From Quatrionicoccus australiensis (GTDB taxonomy: Bacteria > Pseudomonadota > Gammaproteobacteria > Burkholderiales > Rhodocyclaceae): a DNA stretch of 64,000 nucleotides. The notes under the pieces are model-generated. The model was not told where the DNA came from. It worked only from the letters and a program-made list of their open reading frames with translations, and made no database searches. The position numbers were made by a program, and so were the translations under genes. The stretch is taken from contig NZ_JAHBAH010000001.1 in NCBI RefSeq assembly GCF_020510425.1, positions 1,426,001 to 1,490,000 on the forward strand, given 5' to 3'. This document shows, piece after piece, positions 45,830-53,645 of this stretch; the first letter of the stretch is position 1, and each line of letters starts with the position of its first letter.

Positions 45830-48553
45830 ATGCCAGCCCTCTCAGTCAGCGAAATATTCCTCTCGCAGCACGCCCGCCTGCTGGAGATCAAAACAGCCCT
45901 GCTGGAGCACGCCCTAATCGTCGAACGCTTCAATGGCTGCGAAGCCGTCTCCGAGCCTTTCCGCTTCGAAATCGACTGCATCTCCACCGATGCCTTCTTC
46001 GACCTCAAATCGCTGCTTGGCGCAGAAATCACCCTACGCCTCCTGCTGGCCGATGGCAGCAAGCGCGCCTGGCACGGCTACGTCACCGAGGCCATGCAAC
46101 TCGGCGCCGATGGCGGTCTCGCCCGTTATCGTCTGATCATGGAACCCTTCCTCGCTTTCCTGGCGCAGCGTCGGGATTGCTATCTGTTTCAGGATAAAAC
46201 CGTGATCGACATCATCGGCCAGATCTTCGCCGACTATCCGGAGGCGAACTGGACCAGCCAGGTCACGCAGAAGCTGCGACAGTACAGTACGGCCACGCAA
46301 TACCGCGAATCTGACCTTGATTTCATCCGCCGCCTCCTGGCCGAAGAAGGCCTCTCCTTCCGTTTCGACCATGACCAGTCCGCCGAGGCTGGCGACAAGG
46401 CGACGCATGCACGCCACCAACTCGTCGTCTTTGACCGTAGCACTGAGCGCCCGCACTGCACCCAAGCGGAAATCCGCTTTCATCGCTCGCATGCCACCGA
46501 AGCCTCGGACACCATCGACGTCTGGCACGAAGCACGCAAGGTCTTGCCCAATGCCGTGACCTTGAACGGCTGGGACTACAAGTCGCTGGTCGCCACGGGG
46601 GCCGAGGCCAAGTCCGCCCTGAACAATGGCGAACTCCCCAGCCTGGAAATCTACGAAGCCAGCCTGCCTTACCGCTTCGAGGACGGCACCGCCGCCCAGT
46701 TGCGCACCGATTTGGCGATGGCAGCCTTTGAAGCCGGTTATCGTCAGTTCGCCGGTAAAGGCAGTGTCCGCCAGTTGGCGGAGGGCCGGGTCTTCACCCT
46801 GACCCAGCACGACGACTATGTCGGCGACGATGCCCGCTTTGCCGTGCAGAGCATCGAACATCACGGCGCCAACAATCTCGGAGCCCAGGCGGCTGAACTG
46901 TTGGACAACACCGAGATCGAATCCGGCACTTACCGCAATCGACTTCTGGCCCTGCCGGCGGCTGTACCTGATGTGCCGCAGCCGCGCACTCGCCCGACGG
47001 CCGCCCCCCAATCCGCCCTGGTCGTCGGCCTGCCCGACGCCAAGCTGACGACTGACCGTGATCATCGCGTCCGCATCCAGTTCCACTGGCAGCGCGGGGC
47101 TTCGCCCAATGCTGGCGGCCTTGCCGAAACCGGCCCGGCCGGGCGAGCTGCCGGCAAGACCGGCAACGCACCCGGCAACGATCAATCCGGCACCTGGGTC
47201 CGGGTTGCCGAATGGATGTCCGGCCCCAACTGGGGCAGCCACTTTTTGCCACGCATCGGCACGGAAGTCATGGTGGATTTTCAGGGGGGTGATATCGATC
47301 GACCGGTTGTCGTCGGTCAGGTCTATAACGGCGCGGACCTGCCGCCCTTCTCGGCCGGGCATGAGGCCGGGGCCAATCACCCGGGCGTTCTTTCCGGCTG
47401 GATGAGTCACAACCATGACGAAGGACACAACCAGTGGGTGACCGATGATGCCCCAGGGCAATTGCGCACCCGACTGGCCTCCAGCGAACAAGCCTCACAA
47501 CTGGCCCTGGGCCACCTGATTCAGCAACCGGCCACCGAGGCCAGCCGCGGCGCCTGGCGCGGTTCGGGGTTCGAGTTGCGAACCGATGGCTGGCTGGCCG
47601 TGCGGGCCGGTGAAGGGATGCTGATTTCTGCTTCGGCCCGGCCCCAAGGGGCGAGCACGCAGATGGATGTGGCCGAGGCGGTCGGCCAGCTCAAGGCGGC
47701 TGAAGAAGCGGCCAAATCGCTGTCAGAGGCGGCACAGACGCAGGGGGCTTTGCCCTTGAAGGGGAATGCCGAACAAACGAAACTCATCAAGGCTATCGAC
47801 CCCAGGCAAGACGGCAAGTTCTCAGGGGCTGTCGGCGGGCAGGCTGCACAGAAGGCGAAGCCGGGGAGTCGCGAACTCGGCGACGCCACCGAGCGCTTTG
47901 CCGAACCGATCATCCTCTCCGAAGCCCCCGGCGATATCGGCCTGTCCAGCCCGGCCAGCACGCTGCTCTTTGCCGGTGAGCACCTGCACGCGACGATGCA
48001 ACAGGACCTGCACATCGCCGCCGCCCACACCTTCGCTACCACCGTCGGCGAAGGGGCGAGCTGGTTCAGTCATTCGGGCGGCATCAAGAGCATCGCGGCG
48101 GCCGGCAGCCACACCATCCAGGCGAATACCGACACGATGGAAATCCTCGCCGATCAGTCGATGACCATCACCAGCAGCAACGACGAGATTCATATCCAGG
48201 CCAAGGAGAAGATCGTCCTCCAGGCCGGGCAGAGTTCCGTGACGCTGGAAGGCAGCAACATCACCTTCGCGTGTCCGGGGACGTTCTCGGTCAAGGGGAG
48301 TGGCGCGGCGTTTTTGGGGCCGGGGAATGGTGCTGTGCAGTTGGAAGGGTTGCCATCAGGGCTGGTTAGCGAAACCCGCTACGACGAACAGTTTCAATTG
48401 CATGACACCAATGGAAACGCACTCTCAAATGTCCGCTACAAAATCGTTTCTTCGGATGGTCAAATCATCAACGGAATTACCGATGAAAATGGAAAAACTC
48501 AACGAGTTGTAACATCAGAATCGAAAAAACTTGATATTTATCTCATAGGTTAA
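45830..48553 (+). CDS. vgrG: Type VI secretion spike protein VgrG with C-terminal adaptor tail
   Basis: A 907-residue spike protein. The gp27-like part covers about residues 20-380 (RESDLDFIRRLLAEEGLSFRF). The gp5-like OB domain follows (RVRIQFHWQRG, SGTWVRVAEWMSGPNWGSHFLPRIGTEVMVDF, GDIDRPVVVGQVYNG), then a DUF2345 beta-helix to about 850. The final 55 residues (YDEQFQLHDTNGNALSNVRY onward) resemble a transthyretin-like cargo-binding tail. DNA coding this tail is AT-rich, unlike the GC-rich body, which suggests tail exchange along with the following cargo genes. VgrG trimers sit on the Hcp tube and deliver effectors. No other T6SS core gene is in the window. Confidence 0.95.
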   Translation: MPALSVSEIFLSQHARLLEIKTALLEHALIVERFNGCEAVSEPFRFEIDCISTDAFFDLKSLLGAEITLRLLLADGSKRAWHGYVTEAMQLGADGGLARYRLIMEPFLAFLAQRRDCYLFQDKTVIDIIGQIFADYPEANWTSQVTQKLRQYSTATQYRESDLDFIRRLLAEEGLSFRFDHDQSAEAGDKATHARHQLVVFDRSTERPHCTQAEIRFHRSHATEASDTIDVWHEARKVLPNAVTLNGWDYKSLVATGAEAKSALNNGELPSLEIYEASLPYRFEDGTAAQLRTDLAMAAFEAGYRQFAGKGSVRQLAEGRVFTLTQHDDYVGDDARFAVQSIEHHGANNLGAQAAELLDNTEIESGTYRNRLLALPAAVPDVPQPRTRPTAAPQSALVVGLPDAKLTTDRDHRVRIQFHWQRGASPNAGGLAETGPAGRAAGKTGNAPGNDQSGTWVRVAEWMSGPNWGSHFLPRIGTEVMVDFQGGDIDRPVVVGQVYNGADLPPFSAGHEAGANHPGVLSGWMSHNHDEGHNQWVTDDAPGQLRTRLASSEQASQLALGHLIQQPATEASRGAWRGSGFELRTDGWLAVRAGEGMLISASARPQGASTQMDVAEAVGQLKAAEEAAKSLSEAAQTQGALPLKGNAEQTKLIKAIDPRQDGKFSGAVGGQAAQKAKPGSRELGDATERFAEPIILSEAPGDIGLSSPASTLLFAGEHLHATMQQDLHIAAAHTFATTVGEGASWFSHSGGIKSIAAAGSHTIQANTDTMEILADQSMTITSSNDEIHIQAKEKIVLQAGQSSVTLEGSNITFACPGTFSVKGSGAAFLGPGNGAVQLEGLPSGLVSETRYDEQFQLHDTNGNALSNVRYKIVSSDGQIINGITDENGKTQRVVTSESKKLDIYLIG
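46327..46828 (+). repeat. 502-bp direct repeat, copy 1 (inside vgrG)
   Basis: This stretch codes for VgrG residues 167-333. It recurs at 51481-51982 with very few differences (I see two, near 46586 and 46637). The copies flank the effector, the immunity gene and the IS3 element. Confidence 0.95.
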
Positions 48554-48555
48554 TT

Positions 48556-49512
48556 ATGGCTGACAGCGACATCGCAACTGAGCACGTTGCTAAAAACACC
48601 GAAATACTTATTGGCACAACCTCGACCACTACCGAAGAAAACTCAGTAATCAAGTTGCAAGTTGAAGATCTGGTTTGTTCAATTAGCACCCAAACCAACC
48701 AGTTTGGAGATCAGCTTCCAATTATCCCAACCACATCTCGCGCGGTTAATAATAAAATTCTATACAGATTACCATTAAACGTAAAACTCATACAGCGAAT
48801 AGATGGCAGCCCTGCAGCAGAGCACACCCTAAAAATAAAATCGAATAGACCTAACGACCAAATAATCACAAGTGGCACTACTGATGCAAAAGGGCAAATG
48901 TCTCTCGTTATTGAAACCAGATTAGATGGCGAGTTTGAATTAACAACAGAAACCAAAAATGTCACTTTACCAGCTTTCAAAATCAAGCTTAAAGAAGCTT
49001 GGTATGAGTCCTCATTTCTTATAACGGGATATAATGTTTGTTTGGAATCTGATTTTTCTGGGAACCTTGTACCAGGCTATGGCCTTGCCGAAATGCATAA
49101 GCAAGATTTCCTGTTTGGAGCAAGAGGGATTCCGATGCAAGGCACAGGACAATCAACGGACGGTCGTTACATTCGTCTACAAAGCATGTCAGGAGGTTGG
49201 CATCGCAATTCAAAAGGAAGTCCCGATTACGTCAATACACCGGACAGCCTTACTTTTAGCTATGCAGATGGTGTACACGGAGCTTTTGGAACGGTATCCG
49301 AAAATCACTCTATCGCGGTAGACCCGCGCGTTATTCCAAAGCACGCGTGTGTATACATCGAAGGTGTAGGTAACCGTTTTGCAGATGATCGCGGCAGCGC
49401 AATTCAGAACTACCACATTGATAATTTCTTGGGATCAGGCCAAACTGTAGTAACGACTTGGAAGAATGGAAAAATAAATGGCACTCAAAGAATAGTAAAA
49501 TACTGCGGATAA
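48556..49512 (+). CDS. Predicted T6SS effector with 3D/MltA-like cell-wall domain
   Basis: A 318-residue AT-rich gene two bases after vgrG. The N-terminal 140 residues look like beta-sandwich adaptor sequence (LNVKLIQRIDGSPAAEHTLKI, GQMSLVIETRLDGEFEL) without a signal peptide. The C-terminal part from about 150 (FLITGYNVCLESDFSG) resembles a double-psi barrel 3D domain, with SIAVDPRVIPKHACVYIEG, ADDRGSAIQ and HIDNF. The three Asp are about 256, 278 and 289. Such domains occur in lytic transglycosylases and other peptidoglycan-active proteins. Position behind vgrG and before an exported small protein supports an antibacterial effector delivered by this VgrG. The enzymatic activity is inferred, not shown. 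Confidence 0.75.
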   Translation: MADSDIATEHVAKNTEILIGTTSTTTEENSVIKLQVEDLVCSISTQTNQFGDQLPIIPTTSRAVNNKILYRLPLNVKLIQRIDGSPAAEHTLKIKSNRPNDQIITSGTTDAKGQMSLVIETRLDGEFELTTETKNVTLPAFKIKLKEAWYESSFLITGYNVCLESDFSGNLVPGYGLAEMHKQDFLFGARGIPMQGTGQSTDGRYIRLQSMSGGWHRNSKGSPDYVNTPDSLTFSYADGVHGAFGTVSENHSIAVDPRVIPKHACVYIEGVGNRFADDRGSAIQNYHIDNFLGSGQTVVTTWKNGKINGTQRIVKYCG

Positions 49513-49513
49513 A

Positions 49514-50011
49514 ATGAAAAAAATATTTATATATTACTTGCTCGCGATCTCAACAAAATGTTTCGCGGAGCCACCAAGTTTCTCGAAAATATACCTCGAC
49601 AACAACAAAAACGTGCATGCCATCACACTTCGTGGCAAAAACATAAAATTAACTCAACATGGGCGCGGTGGAAATGCCACTTTATCGCCCGATGGAAAAA
49701 CGGCTGCATGGCTAGTAAATAACACATGGACCACGCCAGAAAATATTTTACCTAACGCGAGCGAACTAAGAATTTACTATAACGGCAAAGTGCGTTCGAT
49801 AAGGTGCGAACCTTTTATTCGCGACTATTGGTTCTGGCAAAAAGGAAAAAGCATAGCTATTGATTGCGGGAGTTTGCATTTTGCCGGAACAGAAATCTTG
49901 TATAGCGTTGCAACGATTAAAGAAATTGACCGCTTTAATCAAGCGGAGATTATTCCAGAAGAGCGCCCGCGATGGTCAATATCCAGTGACAAGTACGCAC
50001 CAAATGAATAA
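49514..50011 (+). CDS. Predicted periplasmic immunity protein
   Basis: A 165-residue AT-rich gene starting one base after the effector stop. The N-terminus MKKIFIYYLLAISTKCFA is a signal peptide, with likely cleavage before Glu19. The mature part has a PD40/TolB-like strand (ATLSPDGKTAAWLVNNTW) and two Cys (near IRCEPF and IDCGSL) that could form a disulfide. Export fits protection against an effector that acts on the cell wall in the periplasm. No family is recognised, and immunity proteins are often orphan in sequence. Confidence 0.65.
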   Translation: MKKIFIYYLLAISTKCFAEPPSFSKIYLDNNKNVHAITLRGKNIKLTQHGRGGNATLSPDGKTAAWLVNNTWTTPENILPNASELRIYYNGKVRSIRCEPFIRDYWFWQKGKSIAIDCGSLHFAGTEILYSVATIKEIDRFNQAEIIPEERPRWSISSDKYAPNE

Positions 50012-50166
50012 TTCGCCCGATCGAGTCACAGCTGGAAAACTCAAAGCCCCTCTAAAAACCCCGCCATTCTCTGACCGCATTACATAAAAAATGTTGCGCG
50101 ACGTCCCCCCGGAATTGAGTAGCGCCTGACTTTAGAGTCCAATTCACCACGACAAGGAGATTGGAC

Positions 50167-50430
50167 ATGAAGAAGCGATTCACCGAAGAACAGATCATTG
50201 GCTTCCTGCGGGAAGCAGAAGCAGGAATGCCGATAGCGGAGTTGTGCCGCAAGCACGCCTTCTCAGAGGCAAGCTACTACCTCTGGCGCAGCAAGTTTGG
50301 CGGAATGAGCGTGTCGGACGCTAAGCGGCTCAAGGAGCTCGAAACGGAAAACACGCGCTTGAAGAAGCTGTTGGCCGAAACGATGCTGGAAAACGAGATC
50401 GCTAAGGAAGCTCTGCGAAAAAAGTGGTGA
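50167..50430 (+). CDS. IS3-family transposase OrfA
   Basis: An 87-residue HTH protein ([20 protein letters not shown], then [25 protein letters not shown]). A leucine-zipper-like region ([20 protein letters not shown]) follows. It binds the IS ends. The ATG at 50167 follows AAGGAGATTGG. The last codons contain a slippery run for frameshifting into orfB. Confidence 0.93.
   Translation: MKKRFTEEQIIGFLREAEAGMPIAELCRKHAFSEASYYLWRSKFGGMSVSDAKRLKELETENTRLKKLLAETMLENEIAKEALRKKW
50418..50424 (+). promoter_or_regulatory. Programmed -1 frameshift signal A AAA AAG
   Basis: The heptamer lies in the OrfA frame as A-AAA-AAG just before the OrfA stop (TGA 50428-50430). A -1 slip enters the OrfB frame, which is open across this point. 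This is the standard way IS3 elements make OrfAB transposase. Confidence 0.8.
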
Positions 50431-51287
50431 GCGCACCGTCACGACGTGATCTGGTGCGCTACCTGATCGACGAGGGGCTCAGCGAGCGAAAGTCATTGCG
50501 GTTCGTTGGCATGAGTCCGAGTTCATTCCGTTACCAGCCGGCGGCGGATCGCAATGCTGCTTTGAAGGAGAAGATCGTCACGCTCGCCCAACGTCATCGG
50601 CGCTACGGTGCCGGGATGATCTACTTGAAGCTGCGGCAGGCCGGCCTGGTGGTGAATCACAAGCGGGTGGATCGGCTCTACGCCGAGGCCGGTCTGCAAG
50701 TGAGAAGGCGAAAGCGGAAGAAGATTCCGGTGTCGGATCGTCACCCGCTAGAGCGCCCTTCGGCCGCCAATCAGGTCTGGTCAATGGATTTCGTGTTCGA
50801 CCGGACGGCGGAAGGACGAGTCATCAAAAGCCTGACCATTGTGGATGACGCTACGCACGAAGCAGTTGCGATTGTTCCGGAACGCGCAATCGGCGGCATG
50901 CAACTCACCCGAACGCTCGATCAGTTGGCCAAGACGCGAGGCTTGCCCAAGGCCATTCGGACGGATAACGGCAAGGAGTTCTGTAGTCGGGCCATGCTGA
51001 CCTGGGCGCATGCCCGTGGCGTCCAACTCTTTCTCATTGAGCCAGGCAAGCCGAATCAGAACGCCTATATCGAATCGTTCAATGGGCGTTTCCGGGATGA
51101 ATGCCTGAATGAGCACTGGTTCACCAGCCTGCGCCATGCCCAGGTCGTCATCGAAGGCTGGCGCCGCGAGTACAACGAGGAGCGACCGAAAAAATCCCTG
51201 GGCGGTTTGACGCCCGCAGCCTATGCAAAATCACTCACCCAGAAATCAGGTAAATTACCCCCGGACTCTAAAGCCCTCTGCTACTGA
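50424..51287 (+). CDS. IS3-family transposase OrfB (DDE integrase)
   Basis: A 287-residue catalytic part with an N-terminal HTH_21 segment ([31 protein letters not shown]) and the rve integrase core. The DDE residues lie in [19 protein letters not shown] and [16 protein letters not shown]. It is expressed mostly as a fusion to OrfA by the frameshift at 50418. No stop or frameshift damage is visible. Confidence 0.93.
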   Translation: MVSAPSRRDLVRYLIDEGLSERKSLRFVGMSPSSFRYQPAADRNAALKEKIVTLAQRHRRYGAGMIYLKLRQAGLVVNHKRVDRLYAEAGLQVRRRKRKKIPVSDRHPLERPSAANQVWSMDFVFDRTAEGRVIKSLTIVDDATHEAVAIVPERAIGGMQLTRTLDQLAKTRGLPKAIRTDNGKEFCSRAMLTWAHARGVQLFLIEPGKPNQNAYIESFNGRFRDECLNEHWFTSLRHAQVVIEGWRREYNEERPKKSLGGLTPAAYAKSLTQKSGKLPPDSKALCY

Positions 51288-51480
51288 AAACGGGGGGACG
51301 TCGGGCCCCCTGCCACCGTTTCATACTTACTACCCCGCGCCTAACCCACTACCATAGATTTCATCAAACATCAGAAGATCGTTCTGCACCAAGGTTATTG
51401 CCCGCTTTCACGCTCAGCCGACGTTTCAATTTTAGCTATTTTTTCCGGTTGACCGTGGGATTCTGCTCAAACATTCCAAG

Positions 51481-51982
51481 CCGCCGCCTCCTGGCCGAAG
51501 AAGGCCTCTCCTTCCGTTTCGACCATGACCAGTCCGCCGAGGCTGGCGACAAGGCGACGCATGCACGCCACCAACTCGTCGTCTTTGACCGTAGCACTGA
51601 GCGCCCGCACTGCACCCAAGCGGAAATCCGCTTTCATCGCTCGCATGCCACCGAAGCCTCGGACACCATCGACGTCTGGCACGAAGCACGCAAGGTCTTG
51701 CCCAATGCCGTGACCTTGAACGGCTGGGACTACAAGTCACTGGTCGCCACGGGGGCCGAGGCCAAGTCCGCCCTGAACAATGGCGAACTCCCCAGTCTGG
51801 AAATCTACGAAGCCAGCCTGCCTTACCGCTTCGAGGACGGCACCGCCGCCCAGTTGCGCACCGATTTGGCGATGGCAGCCTTTGAAGCCGGTTATCGTCA
51901 GTTCGCCGGTAAAGGCAGTGTCCGCCAGTTGGCGGAGGGCCGGGTCTTCACCCTGACCCAGCACGACGACTATGTCGGCGAC
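51481..51982 (+). pseudogene. Internal vgrG fragment (502-bp direct repeat, copy 2)
   Basis: Nearly identical to 46327-46828, in the same frame for residues 167-333 of VgrG. A chance frame (51398-52015) runs through it but has unrelated ends, so no functional VgrG is made. The sequence upstream (51302-51480) and downstream (51983-52161) shows no similarity to vgrG and no gene that I can support. The near identity points to a recent duplication. Confidence 0.93.
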
Positions 51983-52161
51983 CTCATCAAAATCCGATGC
52001 AACGCGCAGCTCTAGCAAAAACGTTGAAGAAGCGCCGGCTCCGGGGCAGAATAGACTGCCATCCCCCCCCGGCTGCAACACCTTGCATCCTGCAGACAAG
52101 AGAACGATTTCCCGGCAATGCTGCCCGCCCCCAACCCGCTTTTCATAACAAAGAGACAAGC

Positions 52162-52533
52162 ATGATCCCGATCGAACTTTTTGCGCACAAATCCGAAACC
52201 GTACACGTTGCCGCCGGCGAAGCGCTTTTTCGCGAAGGCGAGGAAGGCAGCCTGATGTACGTTCTGAATACCGGAAACGCCGAGGTCTTCATCAAGAACC
52301 GGCTGGTCGAGACACTCGAACATGGCAGCATCGTCGGCGAGGTCGGGCTGGTGTCACCGGGGCCGCATTCGGCCAGCGTCATCGCCAAGACCGACTGCGA
52401 GTTTGTCGCCGTCGATGAAAAGCGCTTCCAGTTCCTCGTCCAGCAGACGCCCTTCTTCGCAACCCGGGTCATGCGCATCATGGCCGAACGCCTGCGCGCC
52501 ACCGACAAGTTGCTCAGCGCGGCAAACGCCTGA
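52162..52533 (+). CDS. Stand-alone cyclic-nucleotide-binding domain protein
   Basis: A 123-residue single-domain protein of the Crp/cNMP fold: VHVAAGEALFREGEEGSLMYVLNTGNAEVFIKN, then LEHGSIVGEVGLVSPGPHSASVIAKTDCEFVAVDEKRF. There is no DNA-binding HTH, so it may act by protein contact. The GEVGL segment is the phosphate-binding cassette, although the usual Arg-Ser/Thr pair is less clear (PHSAS). The ATG at 52162 follows an AGAGACAAG site; longer in-frame starts run back into the vgrG relic junction and are rejected. Confidence 0.85.
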   Translation: MIPIELFAHKSETVHVAAGEALFREGEEGSLMYVLNTGNAEVFIKNRLVETLEHGSIVGEVGLVSPGPHSASVIAKTDCEFVAVDEKRFQFLVQQTPFFATRVMRIMAERLRATDKLLSAANA

Positions 52534-52554
52534 ACGGCGAATACCGGCGGCGCA

Positions 52555-52950
52555 TCAAAACTCGATCTTGCCCCGCCCCTGCTTGATCGCACCGCGCTTC
52601 ACCTTGCTTTCCAGACGCCGTTTCTGCGAGCCGTAGGTCGGCTTGGTGGCACGGCGCGGGCGTTGCACGGTGGCAGCGGCTTCGACCAGTTCCTGCAGGC
52701 GGGCCAGGGCGGCAGCGCGATTCTTTTCCTGGGTACGAAACTCCTGCGCCTTGATGACCAGCACACCATCCTTGGTCAGGCGCTGGTCGCCGAGGGCGAG
52801 CAGGCGGGTCTTGACGGCGTCGGGCAACGACGAGGCGGCAATGTCGAAGCGCAGATGCACGGCGCTCGACACCTTGTTGACGTTTTGGCCACCAGCGCCC
52901 TGGGCGCGCATGGCGCTGAATTCGATTTCACCGAGCGGGATGTCGATCAT
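52555..52950 (-). CDS. arfB: Ribosome-rescue hydrolase ArfB (YaeJ)
   Basis: A 131-residue protein with the GGQ peptidyl-tRNA hydrolase motif at about residues 20-22 (MRAQGAGGQNVNKVSSAVHLRF). A basic C-terminal tail (RRATKPTYGSQKRRLESKVKRGAIKQGRGK) enters the empty mRNA channel. It releases peptides from stalled ribosomes. The start MIDIPLGEIEF at 52950 fits the family; the upstream in-frame extension crosses a palindromic repeat. Confidence 0.93.
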   Translation of the reverse strand: MIDIPLGEIEFSAMRAQGAGGQNVNKVSSAVHLRFDIAASSLPDAVKTRLLALGDQRLTKDGVLVIKAQEFRTQEKNRAAALARLQELVEAAATVQRPRRATKPTYGSQKRRLESKVKRGAIKQGRGKIEF

Positions 52951-52966
52951 GTTTTTGCTTTCCGCC

Positions 52967-53008
52967 ACCGGTCGACCGGTGAAAAATGGCCTTTTTGCGG
53001 CGTTGACC
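52967..53008. repeat. GGTCGACC-type palindromic repeat
   Basis: A perfect 14-bp palindrome ACCGGTCGACCGGT (52967-52980) is followed by an A run, a short loop, a T run and an imperfect inverse (GTTGACC near 53002-53008). The layout resembles the larger hairpin at 56006-56043. It lies between the ParA-like gene and arfB. Confidence 0.55.
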
Positions 53009-53018
53009 GCCGGGCGCC

Positions 53019-53645
53019 CTACTCGGCCTCGACCCAGTCGATGATCGCCCGCCACTGCTCGAGATCGCGCTCGGCGCGCGACGGCGGCAGGTCGAAGAGG
53101 GTCATGCCGGCGGCCGTGGCCTGGACGTAAGTCTGCGTGTCACGCAGGTAGGCGAGCACCGGCAGGTCGAAGGTGGCAAAGAATTTTTCCAGTTCGCCGG
53201 CGGCGCGGGTGCGGGCATCGACCCGCATGCCGATCACGGCGACGTCGGCCTTGCCCTTGCGTACCGCCTTTTCCGAGAGCAGTTCGGTGAGGAAATGGCG
53301 CGTCGCCAGCATGTCGAACATCGACGGCTGCACCGGCACGATGACGCGCGTCGACAGCTTGAGCACCTTTTCCAGCAGCTTGCCGTGCAGGCCGGCCGGC
53401 GTGTCGAGCACGACATGGCTGGTACCCTTGGGCGGGCGCGCGATGTTGTCGTGGCCGATGTCCCAGGTATCGATGCTGGGCAACTCGAAGGGACGGATCG
53501 CCAGCCATTCGCGCGAGGATTGCTGGCGATCGATGTCGCCGAGCATCACATCGTGGCGTTTCGAGGCGAAATAGCCGGCGAGGTTGGTAGCCAGCGTGCT
53601 TTTGCCGGAGCCGCCTTTGGGATTGGCGACGAGGAAGGCTTTCAT
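53019..53645 (-). CDS. ParA/MinD-like ATPase
   Basis: A 208-residue P-loop ATPase. The deviant Walker A motif is NPKGGSGKSTLATNLAGYF at residues 8-26, followed by GDIDRQQSSREWL and HVVLDTPAGLHGKLLEK. It resembles small orphan ParA proteins that position cargo such as plasmids, chemoreceptor arrays or other complexes. No ParB is adjacent. The start overlaps the stop of the TAXI gene by four bases, so they are coupled, but a joint function is not known. Confidence 0.88.
   Translation of the reverse strand: MKAFLVANPKGGSGKSTLATNLAGYFASKRHDVMLGDIDRQQSSREWLAIRPFELPSIDTWDIGHDNIARPPKGTSHVVLDTPAGLHGKLLEKVLKLSTRVIVPVQPSMFDMLATRHFLTELLSEKAVRKGKADVAVIGMRVDARTRAAGELEKFFATFDLPVLAYLRDTQTYVQATAAGMTLFDLPPSRAERDLEQWRAIIDWVEAE

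Larger units (their letters stand above)
50105..51297 (+). mobile_element. IS3-family insertion sequence
   Basis: An element of about 1.19 kb with imperfect terminal inverted repeats of about 35 bases. Both ends begin CCCCCCG, share AGTAGC, and end CTTTAGAGTCC. The element holds overlapping orfA and orfB of IS3 type. ACGT flanks both ends (50101-50104 and 51298-51301) and may be a 4-bp target duplication, but because ACGT is palindromic it could also be part of the inverted repeats. Both genes appear intact, so the copy may be active. Confidence 0.85.

Noticed and set aside
51398..52015. Second complete VgrG-like protein of 205 residues
   Set aside because: Only codons for VgrG residues 167-333 are present. 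Both ends of the frame are unrelated sequence.
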